This document shows positions 1 through 10,364 of a DNA stretch of 64,000 bases, piece after piece (position 1 is the first letter of the stretch; each line of letters opens with the position of its first letter). Source of the stretch: Metellina segmentata (taxonomy: Eukaryota > Arthropoda > Arachnida > Araneae > Tetragnathidae). A model generated the notes under the pieces. That model was not told the origin of the DNA. It ran no database searches and was given only the letters and a program-made list of their open reading frames with translations. Location of the stretch: assembly GCA_947359465.1 (NCBI GenBank), contig OX375881.1:76469914-76533913 (forward strand), in the 5' to 3' direction. The translations under genes were made by a program, and so were the position numbers.

Positions 1-94
1 TTCTCGAAGATAGATAATATATCTATTTTTATGATTAGTTGTCATAAGAAACATTTTTTTTTACGCCGGATACTTGATCACTGATCATTTGTCA

Positions 95-263
95 CTACAA
101 GGCCAAAATCGATGGGCAATTGTAAAGGGACTCCCAGTGGAAGGCCATCACTTCCTCTTACTAAGGACATCCCATTTACGCCCATGCTCTGACCCCGGAT
201 TCAAACCAGGAACCTTCCTATCTAAAGGCTAACACCTTAACCACTACACCGATTTGTCGGCCA
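95..263 (-). repeat. tRNA-derived SINE fragment, variant body
   Basis: Read on the minus strand, the right end has a tRNA-like head: an A-box-like GTGTAGTGGTTAAGG followed about 40 bases later by a B-box-like GGTTTGAATCC. The sequence after the head differs from the body of the common SINE of this window, so it is either another subfamily or a head fused to other DNA. The 3' limit is uncertain. Confidence 0.55.
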
Positions 264-299
264 TAAGAAACATGAATAACAAGAACAACATATCATGAA

Positions 300-505
300 A
301 TCAGGTTTATGATATTCTTAACATTAACCTTTCAAGTGATTTCGTCGAGATACCTTATCCATCAAGATATGATCAAGTTTGCTAATGACGAGATATCTCG
401 TTATCAGGATATTGTCGATCTTTTATGATGTCGATATTACGATATGGTCATTTTCTTCTAATGACAAGATTTCTCGTCCTTATATATCTAATCATTTGTT
501 CTCAC
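300..505. repeat. ACGAGATATCTCGT-type dispersed repeat, cluster 1
   Basis: Spaced copies of a palindromic core, ACGAGATATCTCGT and near variants, alternate with ATCAAGATATTG-like spacers about every 45-50 bases. Related clusters lie near 18.05, 27.7, 28.75 and 55.25 kb. This cluster runs straight into the SINE head that follows, as does the one at 55.2 kb. Confidence 0.6.
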
Positions 506-510
506 GACGA

Positions 511-828
511 GTTAGGTATAGTGTTTAAGGTGTTAGCCTCTAGATCGGAAGTTCCTGGTTCGAATCCGGGTCCGGGCATGGATGTTTGTAAGCGTATGGT
601 GTAGAGTCGGCGGGTGTACCTTAAATCTGTCGTGGCCTAAGCTTCTCACGTTGGGTTGGTATTGAAGTTTGGAGAGTGGAGTGCCAGCTCAGGTGTTGCC
701 TCGTCATCTGACTGTGGTTCAAAATTACGAGGTGTTGTCCGAGAGTCTTTCCCTTAAGGGACTGATCCCGGACCGTCGTCAATAGCCCGTTGTGTTGCTC
801 TAGTACGACGTTAACTGAAATTACCAAA
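511..828 (+). repeat. tRNA-derived SINE, near full length
   Basis: This is the best-preserved copy of the common SINE. The head has an A-box-like segment, then GGTTCGAATCC (B box). The body contains the recurring blocks AGTTTGGAGAGTGG, GCCAGCTCAGGTGTTGCC, TTCAAAATTACGAGGTG, a CGGACCGTCG block and GTTGTGTTGCTC, and ends with a cgacgttaa tail. Open frames across it on either strand are incidental. RNA polymerase III transcription is inferred from the head. Confidence 0.75.
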
Positions 829-840
829 TTATTATCACGT

Positions 841-1435
841 CGAGTTACCTTGTTGAGACCACCACCAGGAGGGTTAATAATAATCGATAAAAAAATAACT
901 TCAAGCTAATAAAGCAATTCGAAACAAGTGGAGAAAATGATCAAAAGCATGAATTGACATCAATATGTGTCCAGTTACGGAATTAAAATCCTTCTTTCTT
1001 ATCTTTTACAAATATAATTTTTTAGAGGAAGACATTCCGAATGAAATTGACAAGATCCAGTTCTAGTCATACTTTCCTGTTTGGAATATATAAAACTGAA
1101 AATTATCTGTCCTTTCCTCTAATTCTCCTATTTTGATGGTTCTAGTACTTTATTTTTTCCCATTACTCTGAACTTTGCGACAGCATTTTATTTCGAGCGC
1201 AAAGAGGAATATCCATTCTGGACACGTGAGTGACATCAAATGATATCACGCACGCAAAGCAGAATATGGTTACATCGTCCTCGAGAAAATAACGGTTCCT
1301 GTGTAACTGCATGAGGGAGGAAATTAGTTTGAAATTTAGTTACTGAAGAGGTTGAATCGAATGCAAAAGGAACTAATTGTGAATTTGAGATTACTAGGAG
1401 ATTTTGTTTCAATCAATTCACTCATGTCATTAACG
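841..1435. other. unassigned AT-rich DNA
   Basis: No coding potential, repeat family or RNA gene was recognised here. Confidence 0.5.
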
Positions 1436-1475
1436 TTTAGAGGCCTTGGTAGCCCAGTTGGAACAGCCTTTAAGT
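1436..1475 (+). repeat. SINE head fragment cut by a MITE
   Basis: The piece GGTAGCCCAGTTGGAACAG matches the A-box part of the SINE head seen at 50.27 kb. It stops where the MITE-family sequence at about 1484 begins. Confidence 0.4.
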
Positions 1476-1483
1476 CCCCCGTT

Positions 1484-1560
1484 TTACACATCTGATTTTT
1501 CAACGTGCGGCGCCGCTGCGGCACCGCAGCACAACTATGCACACATAACCGTGAAAGGAC
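1484..1560 (+). mobile_element. MITE fragment, GC-rich terminal family
   Basis: The segment ACACATCTGATTTTTCAACG, a CGGCGCCG run, and then ATGCACACATAACCGTGAAA closely match the left end of the MITE at 43.29 kb and the reverse of the right end of the one at 41.7 kb. Only about 80 bases remain. Confidence 0.6.
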
Positions 1561-1654
1561 GCAACTTGTGGATTAAACTGTAACAAGACTGATGAGTTCA
1601 AAATGTTACAAGGCTTTTAAAGATTTGAAGATACAATTCCTGTATGTTTTGTTT

Positions 1655-1922
1655 TAGGTATGTAGGTATTTCAATTAATGTCTCACTGGAGCAACACAAC
1701 GGGTTATTGCCGATAGTCCAGGATCAATTACGAAGGGAAAGATCCGAGGACAATACCACATTATTTTGAACCACGGTCACACCTGAGCTGGCACTCTCTA
1801 AAGTTCTACAACGCGCCAAGGAGAGGACATTTGAGGCCTCGACATATTTAACGTGCACCAGCTCCCATGTACATTACGGTCTTTGGTTGTATCCAAACTC
1901 GTAACCCTCTGGTTTATTGTAT
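1655..1922 (-). repeat. tRNA-derived SINE
   Basis: Minus-strand copy of the common family. It has the ACCTACATACC-type tail, GTTGTGTTGCTCCAGTG relatives, the GATCTTTCCCTTCG block, GCCAGCTCAGGTGTG and a degenerate head near 1915. Confidence 0.7.
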
Positions 1923-1925
1923 GAG

Positions 1926-2371
1926 ATCTCAAAGTCCAAAGAGATCTTGGTTTTAGTAAATATCTGAATCACTCATGTTTTTATTAATTTAATCGTATTT
2001 TTTCGAAATTTTGACGCATTGTGACAGTAGAATTTACAAACTAAACCAGAAAGAGCGTCTCTTTCCAAATCCCCTCCAAATTTTTTTAAATCGGAAAATG
2101 CAGACATTATTAACTTTCACCATTATTCTGAATAGGTAAACGTCACGCAGTCAAATATCCTTCAAATAATAGTTATCAACTGATTTTAAACTGGTCTCAA
2201 CACTAAAATGGTCATTGGTGACCTTTTAACACCTGAGTGCATTTGTTACTTAGTCCCTTTCACCCTTTTCAAAGTATTTTGACCCTTTCCTGTGACATTT
2301 TACTTGATCAACCCATAGCAGAATTTTTTTGTTTCACTCAATTTAGATAAATTATAAAGATAAATTTATCT
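1926..2371. other. unassigned DNA
   Basis: Nothing recognisable was seen. Confidence 0.5.
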
Positions 2372-2652
2372 AGTCCTGGTCGATTAGCAACCGAAGGGTT
2401 GCGAGTTCAAACATCAGTTCAGCCGAAGACTGCAAGGGTTCGTGTTATCTGTTGCACGCTAAATCTGCTCACACGTGGCCATGATGAGGAAGTTTGGAAA
2501 GTGGTGTCCCAGCTCAGGTATTGTTCTCGTCTTCCGACTGGTATCCGAAATTACGAAGCATTGTCCTCTGATCTTTTCCTTTGTGATACATCCCAATCTA
2601 TCGCCAATAACCCGATATGCTGCTCCAGTGAAACGCTAATTAACTACCTACT
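2372..2652 (+). repeat. tRNA-derived SINE
   Basis: The head has GATTAGCAACCGAAGGGTTG and a weak B box (GAGTTCAAACATC). The body and a TTAACTACCTACTTG tail complete the copy. A 127-codon open frame starting inside it at 2399 runs from the repeat into unrelated flank and is not a gene. Confidence 0.7.
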
Positions 2653-2659
2653 TGTATCT

Positions 2660-3235
2660 GCATCTGCTGGTATCATTTGGACACCAAGCATATTTTCTGG
2701 TCTAAATAGCATTCGCTCCAAAAAAATTGACCATAGAATAACAGAGCCAACTTCGAACCACAGTTCATTTAATGACTTTTAAATCTGTTTATTTTATCTT
2801 GAATATATTAACATCCCTTACAAAGACGGAAATAAGTTAGTCTTAATAGCATGTCTATGTCTTAGTTTGTGAGTTGTTAGCAATTATTATTCCAAGATTA
2901 TTCACATGCTTTTCGTTTTCACTTATCTGACTGAAAATTGTTAACTCATTAAAAGGGTTCTGAAAGAGAGGAAATGTGTTGCAAGAACTATCCAAAAATG
3001 AATCTAATGTGCTGCTAAGCTGTCCTATTTCGATGTCCAAGCATATTTCCTGGTCAAAATAGCATTCGTTCAGTAAATATTTACCACGAAATAACAATGC
3101 CATCTTCTAACCACTATTCATTTAGTGATTTTTTATTTGCTTATTTTACGAATACATTAACATCCCTTTCAATGATGTACATGGGTCAGTCTCAAGCGCG
3201 TGTCTACGTCTAAATTTGCCCATCGTTAGCCAATG
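2660..3235. repeat. Imperfect tandem duplication X-Y-X'
   Basis: Segment X (about 2683-2875) returns as X' at about 3037-3235, sharing blocks such as CAAGCATATTT, AATAGCATTCG and ATTAACATCCCTT. Between them lies Y (2876-3032), whose start (TTATTCCAAGATTATTCAC) returns at 5077. The unit is about 355-360 bases. The pattern X-Y-X'-(3236-5060)-Y' suggests that a tandem array was split by the THAP/SWIM element. Confidence 0.6.
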
Positions 3236-3520
3236 GACAATATGCATGATTTTCAAATTCAATTTAAACTGAAAGAGCATGACAAACCAAGTAGAAAATG
3301 CCACTTAAACTGCAATCTGACGATATTAATTATATTTAAAACGCTTTTTAAATTGCTCTGACGTCACTTTCAACGAGAATTGCAGTCGCTGACGATTTTT
3401 GACTGTGACGTCATAGTTCATGATTTTCTCATCGAGCGTTTCTTGAACTGTGTTATCTCTATGGGTATCTTTTTAGTAGTTTTATATTTACAGATTTTTG
3501 ATTAATTCACACACACAGCA

Positions 3521-3740
3521 ATGGTAGGTTCGAAAATAGTTCAAAAGAAGAATTACAAATATTGTATTGTTCCGTTTGTGTCATAATTCAACGATTAAAA
3601 CACCAAAAAAGTATTTTTTTTGTTGTACCAAAATATGAACAAGTTCGTAGAAGATGGTGCAGCGTTATGAAAAGAGATTAAAAGAAAAACAAAAAACTGT
3701 GTTCTACTTCTTGCTTGCATTGCTGTGAAGATCATTTTTG
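3521..3740 (+). pseudogene. THAP zinc-finger domain, first exon, broken
   Basis: Reading from the ATG at 3521 gives a short lead, then the THAP hallmarks across three frames: a first Cys pair (3563-3565 and 3579-3581), a basic stretch with an RRRW-like Trp near 3650, and a final CCEDHF motif ending at 3738. THAP is a C2CH zinc finger that binds DNA and is common at the N terminus of P-element and Kolobok-type proteins. An extra base near 3578, a second shift in the T run near 3612 and a TAA at 3679-3681 break it. A GTAAGT donor follows directly at 3741, so the copy did not come through spliced RNA. The acceptor and later exons are not visible. Confidence 0.6.
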
Positions 3741-4599
3741 GTAAGTTTAAAAAATACCAAAAATAATTTATATTTTTAATTGAGAATTGTGTGATTTAAT
3801 CTTGTGGATAACTACTTGGGTTTTTGCTAAAACGAAAAAATATTCTTTCGGTATCAAGTCACTCATAATGCAGAATTTCTTGTTTCATGAAAAATAATTT
3901 AATAAATAAATATAGGAATACTATATATTTATAAATCAAAACTGGTTTAAAAAAATATACAGAGAGCTAATATCAATAAACATTGAATTATTATACTCAT
4001 GATAATTAATTTGCAGTTGGTAAAACTGTGTCATATATCTTCTTTAAACTGAATGATAAGTATTATAGAATTCAAATTCTTGCAATTTTAATCAAATTAT
4101 CACACTACCTTCTCCATGGTTTAAAATGTTGGACTACCAAATGTTGTGTTCAATATTTAATGCAGTTGCAATTATCTCAATAAGTTTCTCTACACATATT
4201 ATTTTTCTATCATCTTTTAGTGCATTACATTTTATCGCTTAAATATATTTAAAAAATTATTGTTCATTAACTAACAAAAATAATGTTGCTAAAAAATTAA
4301 TGTAGAAAATTAATTTCAAGTTAGCTTTCAAAATTCACTATTTTAATACCCCAACAATTTTAATCTACTTTGAAATTATTTTCCTAATATAAAGCTCTTA
4401 TTTGATATACTATTCTATTTATCTATACAAAAAAATCTGTTTCAGAATGAATTGTGTTACTTATTAAGGAAAAGAGAACAACTATTAATATTCTATTTTC
4501 TTAAGTACAACTTTTTGATGATAACACTACTCTTTTTAAAAGCAATATAAAAATACATGTTTTTTAAAAATAAATATGGTGTACAAAATATTATCATAC

Positions 4600-4738
4600 T
4601 CTTCGCTTTTACGCCTTTCATTTCTACTCCCATAAAATCTGGATGGTTTCCCAGAAGAAAAAAAAACATGGATATACCATCCAATTTAGGTAGATTATCC
4701 GACTGGCCTTTTACAAAACCTTGTTCTACTGTCGTCAT
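4600..4738 (-). pseudogene. N-terminal exon of SWIM/YqaJ-associated arthropod protein
   Basis: From the ATG at 4738 the frame begins MTTVEQGFVKGQ and runs through a NLPKLDG motif and a NPDFMGVEMKGVKAK stretch, to a candidate GTATGA donor at 4599-4594. I recognise this as the start of an uncharacterised arthropod family whose later parts carry a SWIM-type zinc finger and, in many members, a YqaJ-like nuclease. That recognition is from memory of the family and has not been searched. Only about 46 residues survive here. An upstream in-frame extension to 4795 lacks family similarity, so I chose 4738 as the start. The exon points toward the THAP exon. Confidence 0.45.
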
Positions 4739-5059
4739 TTTTAGAGAAGAAATCTTTAAAATAATAATGTGCGGACGATAATTCAACACAATCATTTAAC
4801 AAATAAAATTATCGTGAAATAAGCGTAAAATCAATTAAAGCAACCTGAAATAACATGCAGCCGGCGAATGTAGCGAGAGATTTCATGAACTATGACGTCA
4901 CACCAAGCTCCACCCCGTTTTCAGTCACGTGACCAACGCGTTTTTTAATCGCTTATTACGCTTAAATTAAACTTTTTTGAGATTTTTAAAGTTGATTTTC
5001 GGATTGTTCATGATCGAATTTGTAAAAAAAAGTACCATTTTAGGACCTTTTGTGACATA

Positions 5060-5230
5060 GTGCATATTCCCTGTTATTATTCCAAGATTATTCACGCGCG
5101 TTTTATTCTTCAAAATTGTCAGATTGAATATTGTTGACTCACAGAGAGAGAGAAAGAGTTCTGAGGAAGTGTAAATGTGTTGCGAGAACAACCCGAAATT
5201 GAATCTGATGAGATGCTAAGCTCTTCTATT
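5060..5230. repeat. Copy Y' of the 2.88 kb segment
   Basis: TTATTCCAAGATTATTCACG, a GAATATTGTTGACTCA block, GAAATGTGTTGCAAGAAC-like sequence and CTATTTCGAT follow the order seen at 2876-3032. This is the right half of the interrupted tandem unit. Confidence 0.6.
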
Positions 5231-5657
5231 TCGATTTAGATTCGGATAAAGAATCCGGACTACACGAAAATAAAGCAAAAGGACCTGAAGCTACACATAT
5301 GCTGTTGACAAAACCATGAATAATTTCGATTTATATCATTCTGGATGACACAGAATGGAAAATATATGAGAGGTGAATGATAGCTTTACAGCTGGGAATA
5401 TTTTACGTGAATGCAAGGTTCTCTGATTTTCACTAGCAAAACGCCAATGAGTCTATCTTGAGTTCAATAGTCAATGTGAAAAAGCACCAAAATTATAAAT
5501 CAGAATCATAACGGCATGAAAACTTATCTGATGCTCAGGAAATGTGAAATTAAAAGATTTATTTCTGTGCAATCAAAAAACATGTTAAGAAAGTTAATGA
5601 AACCCAGAAACTACAGAAGCATTCCTTATAACTGTACCAATAGTATATAAGTATGTA
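5231..5657. other. unassigned AT-rich DNA
   Basis: No recognisable feature was seen. Confidence 0.5.
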
Positions 5658-6240
5658 TCTATATGTATAAAATTCAAATACCACTCACTCACTCACTGAC
5701 TGACTCGCTCATCGCTGTATCTCAAGAACTACAAGTCCTAGGAAGCTGAAATTTTTCAGGGTGATTCTTCTTAGACCGTAGGGTTAAACTAAGAAAGGAT
5801 TTTGAAAAATTCGGCTCCTAAGATGCCTAAAATTGACCTAAGGACTAAGCCAAAAGCATTTCGAAATTCAGATTGCTTTACGCAATTCAGATTGCTTTAC
5901 CAGTGTTGATGGAAAAACAATTTTTTTGAAACAAATTAAATTATCATATTCATGTTTGAACTGACTTTTCACTTCATCTCATGATGAAAATAATATTTAT
6001 AAATATTTGATTGATGAAGAAAGAATATTTAAAACATTTAGTTTTGCATTTACTTAAATTTTGTAATGGAACACGAAAAGCGCAAACGATAAATTCAAAC
6101 ATTGAGTATAAAATAATTGCTGTACTCAAATCAGTTTGCTTTACAGTTGATAAAAAAATTTAATTAATTTTTAAATTTATGTTTGAACTGACTTTTTATT
6201 CTATGATGTAAACAATTTATAAATATTTGATTGATGAAGA

Positions 6241-6256
6241 AAGAGAGAGAGAGAGA
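6241..6256 (+). repeat. (GA)n microsatellite
   Basis: A short AGAGAGAGAGAGAG run lies inside the Helitron-like body. Confidence 0.6.
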
Positions 6257-6524
6257 ATATTAAAAGGCAATTTACATAATTTACATTTTTACATTACATA
6301 ATTTTACATAACTTACATTTTATAATGGAACACAAAATCCCAAAAGAAAATCTCATTGATCAGAAAATCGTAATTTTGATTTTCGGTATCTGGCAACATC
6401 ATAATTAATGTTTAATTTCATTTAGAACTCTTTGTTTGGGTATTTGATTTGACATCGAGATGTTGCGGTCATTTTTGAGGATTCCCAAGTATTATAAATA
6501 TGTGTTATTTTTGCTTATAAATCC

Positions 6525-7859
6525 CTAGCAGAAAGATCTGGCTTTGTTCGGGTTGAATTAATAATATGTTGATTGAAAAATCATCATCAATTATTTTTCA
6601 TAAAAGAATCTTGGCATCATTTAAGTGTACGGGAAGAAATTTAATACCAATTTAACTTCTGCATTACTTCTACAATTTTCTTCGGACGCAAATATGCATA
6701 TATGTTGTATCCAACCATAATTCCCGTGCATTCAATTTCAGTAAAACTGGCGAATTTTCGGTGGATAGTCTTGCACTTAGTTTTCCTATGAATATGTTTT
6801 CATTGTGCCATTCTTTCACCTAGTATGCGATATTTTCGAATTTCATCATCAATATGAGAAGATGGTAAATTAAATTGTTACAACATTCGTTACAAATTTA
6901 GTTTGAAGCAAACGCAATTTTTCTTGAAAATTCCACTCAGCGGCAGGTAGAATAATGAAACTTCTGTTAGATGTATAAAGCAAAGTTGACGTTCGTCTGT
7001 TCTCTACACTAATCCACCTTTTGACCAATCCACACATTTGGTACACTTATATTTTAGAACCCTTCGGATATGATAGGCTACATATTAACCCGCGTTCTAT
7101 TTGTCCAAGGGGGAAAACAATTTATGGCATTCGTGACTAATTTAATTTGAAGCAAACGGCACTTTCTCCAGAAAGTTCCATTCAGTGGCAAGTGGAATAC
7201 CAGAGCTTTTGTTAGGAATACATGTCATCAGAGAAGACAAATTCAACCCAATCGATAACAATTTTTTAATAAACAGAAGGTTGATTTTACAGGGCTTTTA
7301 CAAAAAGAAAATCACTTTCAACGAACGATTCACATGCATCTAAGTTGCGTAAGAACAGCTTCAATAAATAGAGTAAGCAACCTCAACTTTCTGCCTCTTA
7401 AGACATAACATTTCGATTTTTCAAAATTGCTTAGTGTGATATTATTCCAAGATCAACAAAGTCTTGTTAAAATTTCTCTTTTCTCCAACGCACATACAGT
7501 TTTAAATTGAACCCTTGTGGTACTTTTTTAAATCAGAAATTTGGTTTCTAAATGGAAAGCAAGTATCTATTTAGTGATATATGTAGTTACTTGACTATGG
7601 AGTACAGCTTTCAATAACACCCATGAAACACGAAAACCAAATGAAATTTAATTTATTTTAATCGTCTTTCCATGAAAAGCTATATCAAAATTTTGAAATA
7701 TATTCTGAACTACAAAGTATGGCTACCAGTTTTAATTTAACGTAACCCATCTTGTTTTAAAGTTATTTTTGAAATTTTTAGTTCTTGAGATACAGTGATG
7801 AGTCAGTCAGTCAGCAGTCAGTGAGTGAGTGAGTGGTATTTGAGTTTTATGTATATAGA
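6525..7859 (-). mobile_element. Nested non-autonomous Helitron-like element (1335 bp)
   Basis: On the minus strand it begins A|TC at 7859 with TATATACATAAAACTCAAAT, then a (CACT)n and GACT-rich leader. It ends at 6525 with AACCCGAACAAAGCC, a few bases, and TTTCTGCTAG, a CTAG terminus. It lies within a region that is continuous in the copy at 22649-23494, so both borders are supported by an empty site. Helitrons move by rolling-circle replication and make no target duplication, which fits. No Rep/helicase coding is visible. Confidence 0.6.
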
Positions 7860-8264
7860 TTAAAGTCTTTATCAATATTGTCATTTGTCGAACTGTTCTA
7901 TTTAATAATTTGTTCAGGAAGTCTAAATTTAACACATAGGAACAGATTTTTTTTTTCAGAATTCTGTATTTTTTTTTCAAGTAATGGGATTTTGTTTCTG
8001 TTTGCATTATGTGTTGCGGTATATTACCTATTGTATAAATATTATTCAGGAGTTAGATTTTAATGACTTATTTATTTCCTTCAAAATATCACTAGACATG
8101 GGTTATTCCTTTGTGGTATATGTATATTTCAACCAACTTTCTTTAAATCACTGGTTTAATTCGTAATAGTGTGAAGATTGCTATATCATAAAATAAATAA
8201 ACTATACACATCAAAATATTATTTACGCGAGTAATTTCTTATTTTAAAATAACAAGCAAATTTT

Positions 8265-9625
8265 TTTAACTTTAAAATAAGATGGGTTACGTTAATTTAA
8301 AACGGGTAGTCATATGTTGGAATTATATTCCAAAATTCCAAAAATTAAAAAAATATATATTCCAAAATTTTAATATACCTTTTCATTGAAAAATTTCGAT
8401 TAAAATAAACTATAAATTTCATTTTTTTTTCGTGTTTCATGAGTGTTATTGAAAGCTGTACTTCATAGTCAACTAACTACATCTATCATTTAAAAAAGGT
8501 ACGTGCTTTCAATTTAAAAACCGAATTTCTGAATTTACAAAGTACCATAAGGGTTCAATTTTAAACTGTATGTCTGTTGGAAAAAATTGAATTTTAAACA
8601 AGACATTTTTGATATTGGAATAATATCACAGTTAGTAATTTTGAAGTATTGAAAATTGTGTCATAAGTGACAGAAAGTCAAAGTTACTTACTCTACTTAG
8701 TGAAGCTGTTCTTGCCCAACTTAGATACATGTGAATCGTTCGTTGAATGCAGTGCTTTTCTTTTTGTAAAAGGGTTGTAAAATCAACCTTATGTTTATTA
8801 TAAAATTGTTAACGATTGAGTTTAATTTGTCTACACTGATGACATTTATTTCTATCACAATCTGCGTTATTCCACATGCCACTAAATGGAATTTTCAGGA
8901 AAAAATGCGTTTGCTTCAAATTAAATTAGTCACGAATGCAGTAAATTTTTAGCCCCTTTGGATGAACAGAACGCGGGTTAATATGTAGTCTATCATACTC
9001 GCAAGATTTTAAAATATATGTGTGCCAAATCTGGCTTAGATTGGTCCAAGGGGGATATGTATAGAAAACAGACAAACGTCAACTCTGTTTTATATATCTA
9101 ACAGAAGTTCTGTTATTCTACATACCACTGAATGAAATTTTCATGGAAAATTGCGTCTGCTTCAAAATAAATTAGTCGCGAATGCCGTAACAACTTAATT
9201 TACGATCCCCTCATACTGATGATGAAATTCATAAACATTGCATACTAGGTGCAAGAATGGCACAAGTAAAACATATTCATAGGAAAAATTAGTGCTAGAC
9301 TATCCGCCAAAAATTCCCTATTTTTACCGAAAATGAATGCAAGGGAATGTTCGTAATCACTCGAAAACTCAAAATCAACTTGTGTAGTAGTCACATTAGA
9401 AAAAAAACTTTCATCAGAAGTACGACGAATATGAAATGGATTATATGGATGGTTACAACATGAATGTATAGTTGCGTCTGATGTAAATTGTAGAAGCAAT
9501 GGAGAAGTTAAAATAGATATTAAAAAACTTTTTTCCGTACACTTAAATGATGGTAACATTCCTTTATGAAAAATAATGTATAATGACTTTTCAATCAGCG
9601 TATTAAGGGAGACCCGAACCCAAAT
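8265..9625 (+). mobile_element. Inverted relative of the 6525-7859 element
   Basis: Blocks of the reverse element recur here in opposite orientation and order: AAGATGGGTTACGTT near 8280, TCAAATTAAATTAGTCACGA near 8930, ACATATTCATAGGAAAA near 9270 and ATCATTTAAGTGTACGG-like sequence near 9540. The start lacks the (CACT)n leader, so it is 5' truncated. Similarity ends near GACCCGAAC at 9615. With 6568-7790 it forms a 3-kb imperfect palindrome. The minus-strand open frame at 9245-9559 has no recognisable content. Confidence 0.6.
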
Positions 9626-10359
9626 TTCGAAAAAAAATATATAAAAAAAAGTGTTTTTGGGTTTATTGGATAAAACGATGCATCAGTTATTTAACAACAA
9701 ATGGACAAAATTTCAGAGTAGAAGGAAATTGCTACCAGCTGCTTTTTAACTTCTATTTGACCTTCTACTGCATAATCGACTGCCAACCATTGGCTTCGGT
9801 TTCCATAAAAACCTCCATTTATGCAACAATATTTATGCAATTATATCATAGTGTATCTACCGATGTGTGATTATTCCAAACATTTAAATACCCTTAAAGA
9901 CTCCTGATTTTTTTCTATCAATCGGTGAAAGCCAAATGACAAAATCCAAGTCCTCGTGTAAAACATGTGGTGACGCCATTGAAGGAAACACATTGACAAA
10001 ATAGCGCTTAATTTAGTCGCATTCGTATCACTACAAAAAAGGCTCGTTTACAGAAAAAAAAATAGCTGTAGACAAAAGAAGGTGTAGTTTATAAAGTGGT
10101 GATTTATTTTAAAATAGTACTGATCCAATAAAATATTTTTTTTTGAGTTCATTAAACAAGAAACGGATAATTTTTCAGTGAATTATCAGAAATCACTCAT
10201 TTGTCATCAGAGATAAAACTGGCTTTAAAAAAATATATACGAGTTTACGGTAAAAACTCTTATTTTGATAAGAGTCTTAATGTAATAGAAATTACTAAAA
10301 AATAGTACTTGCCAAAAGTAAGTTGTTTTCGTTAACTTGTGTTGTATTTTGTACTTAAA
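9626..10359. other. unassigned DNA left of the Gypsy insertion
   Basis: Nothing coding was recognised. Before the Gypsy element inserted, this was continuous with 16463 onward, which ends in a Helitron-like 3' terminus at 17034. Confidence 0.5.
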
Positions 10360-10364
10360 ATGCG
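10360..10364 (+). repeat. Target site duplication ATGCG (left)
   Basis: ATGCG precedes the 5' LTR and is repeated after the 3' LTR at 16458-16462. Five bases is normal for Ty3/Gypsy integrase. Confidence 0.85.

Larger units (their letters stand above)
3236..5060. mobile_element. Decayed DNA transposon with convergent THAP and SWIM-family exons
   Basis: The ends carry inverted copies of TGTGACGTCATAGTTCATGA (near 3410 on + and 4900 on -), with further GACGTCAC and AACGC similarity outside them. Inside are a THAP first exon on + (3521-3740) and a SWIM-family first exon on - (4600-4738), both pointing inward. About 860 AT-rich bases between them hold no later exons. Possible TTAA sites at 3336-3339 and 4945-4948 would fit Kolobok-like target choice, but the terminal bases do not pair well, so the limits are soft. 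I read it as an internally deleted two-gene element. Confidence 0.5.
5658..8222 (+). mobile_element. Helitron-like element, interrupted at 6525
   Basis: It starts with A then TC (TCTATATGTATAAAATTC) and a (CACT)n-rich leader with TCTCAAGAACTACAAGTCC. The body from about 6150 to 6524, and again from 7860 to 8222, runs parallel to 22800-23430 of the complete Helitron further on, including CCCAAGTATTATAAATATG and CGGTATATTACCTATTGTA-like blocks. The match breaks exactly where the reverse element sits. The 3' terminus is not seen and was probably lost near 8222. Confidence 0.5.

Noticed and set aside
2399..2782. 127-codon open frame on +
   Set aside because: It starts within a SINE (head and body at 2372-2652) and runs into non-coding flank; no motif.
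4557..4781. 74-codon open frame on + opposite the SWIM-family exon
   Set aside because: The minus frame carries family motifs and a start; the plus frame has none and is its shadow.
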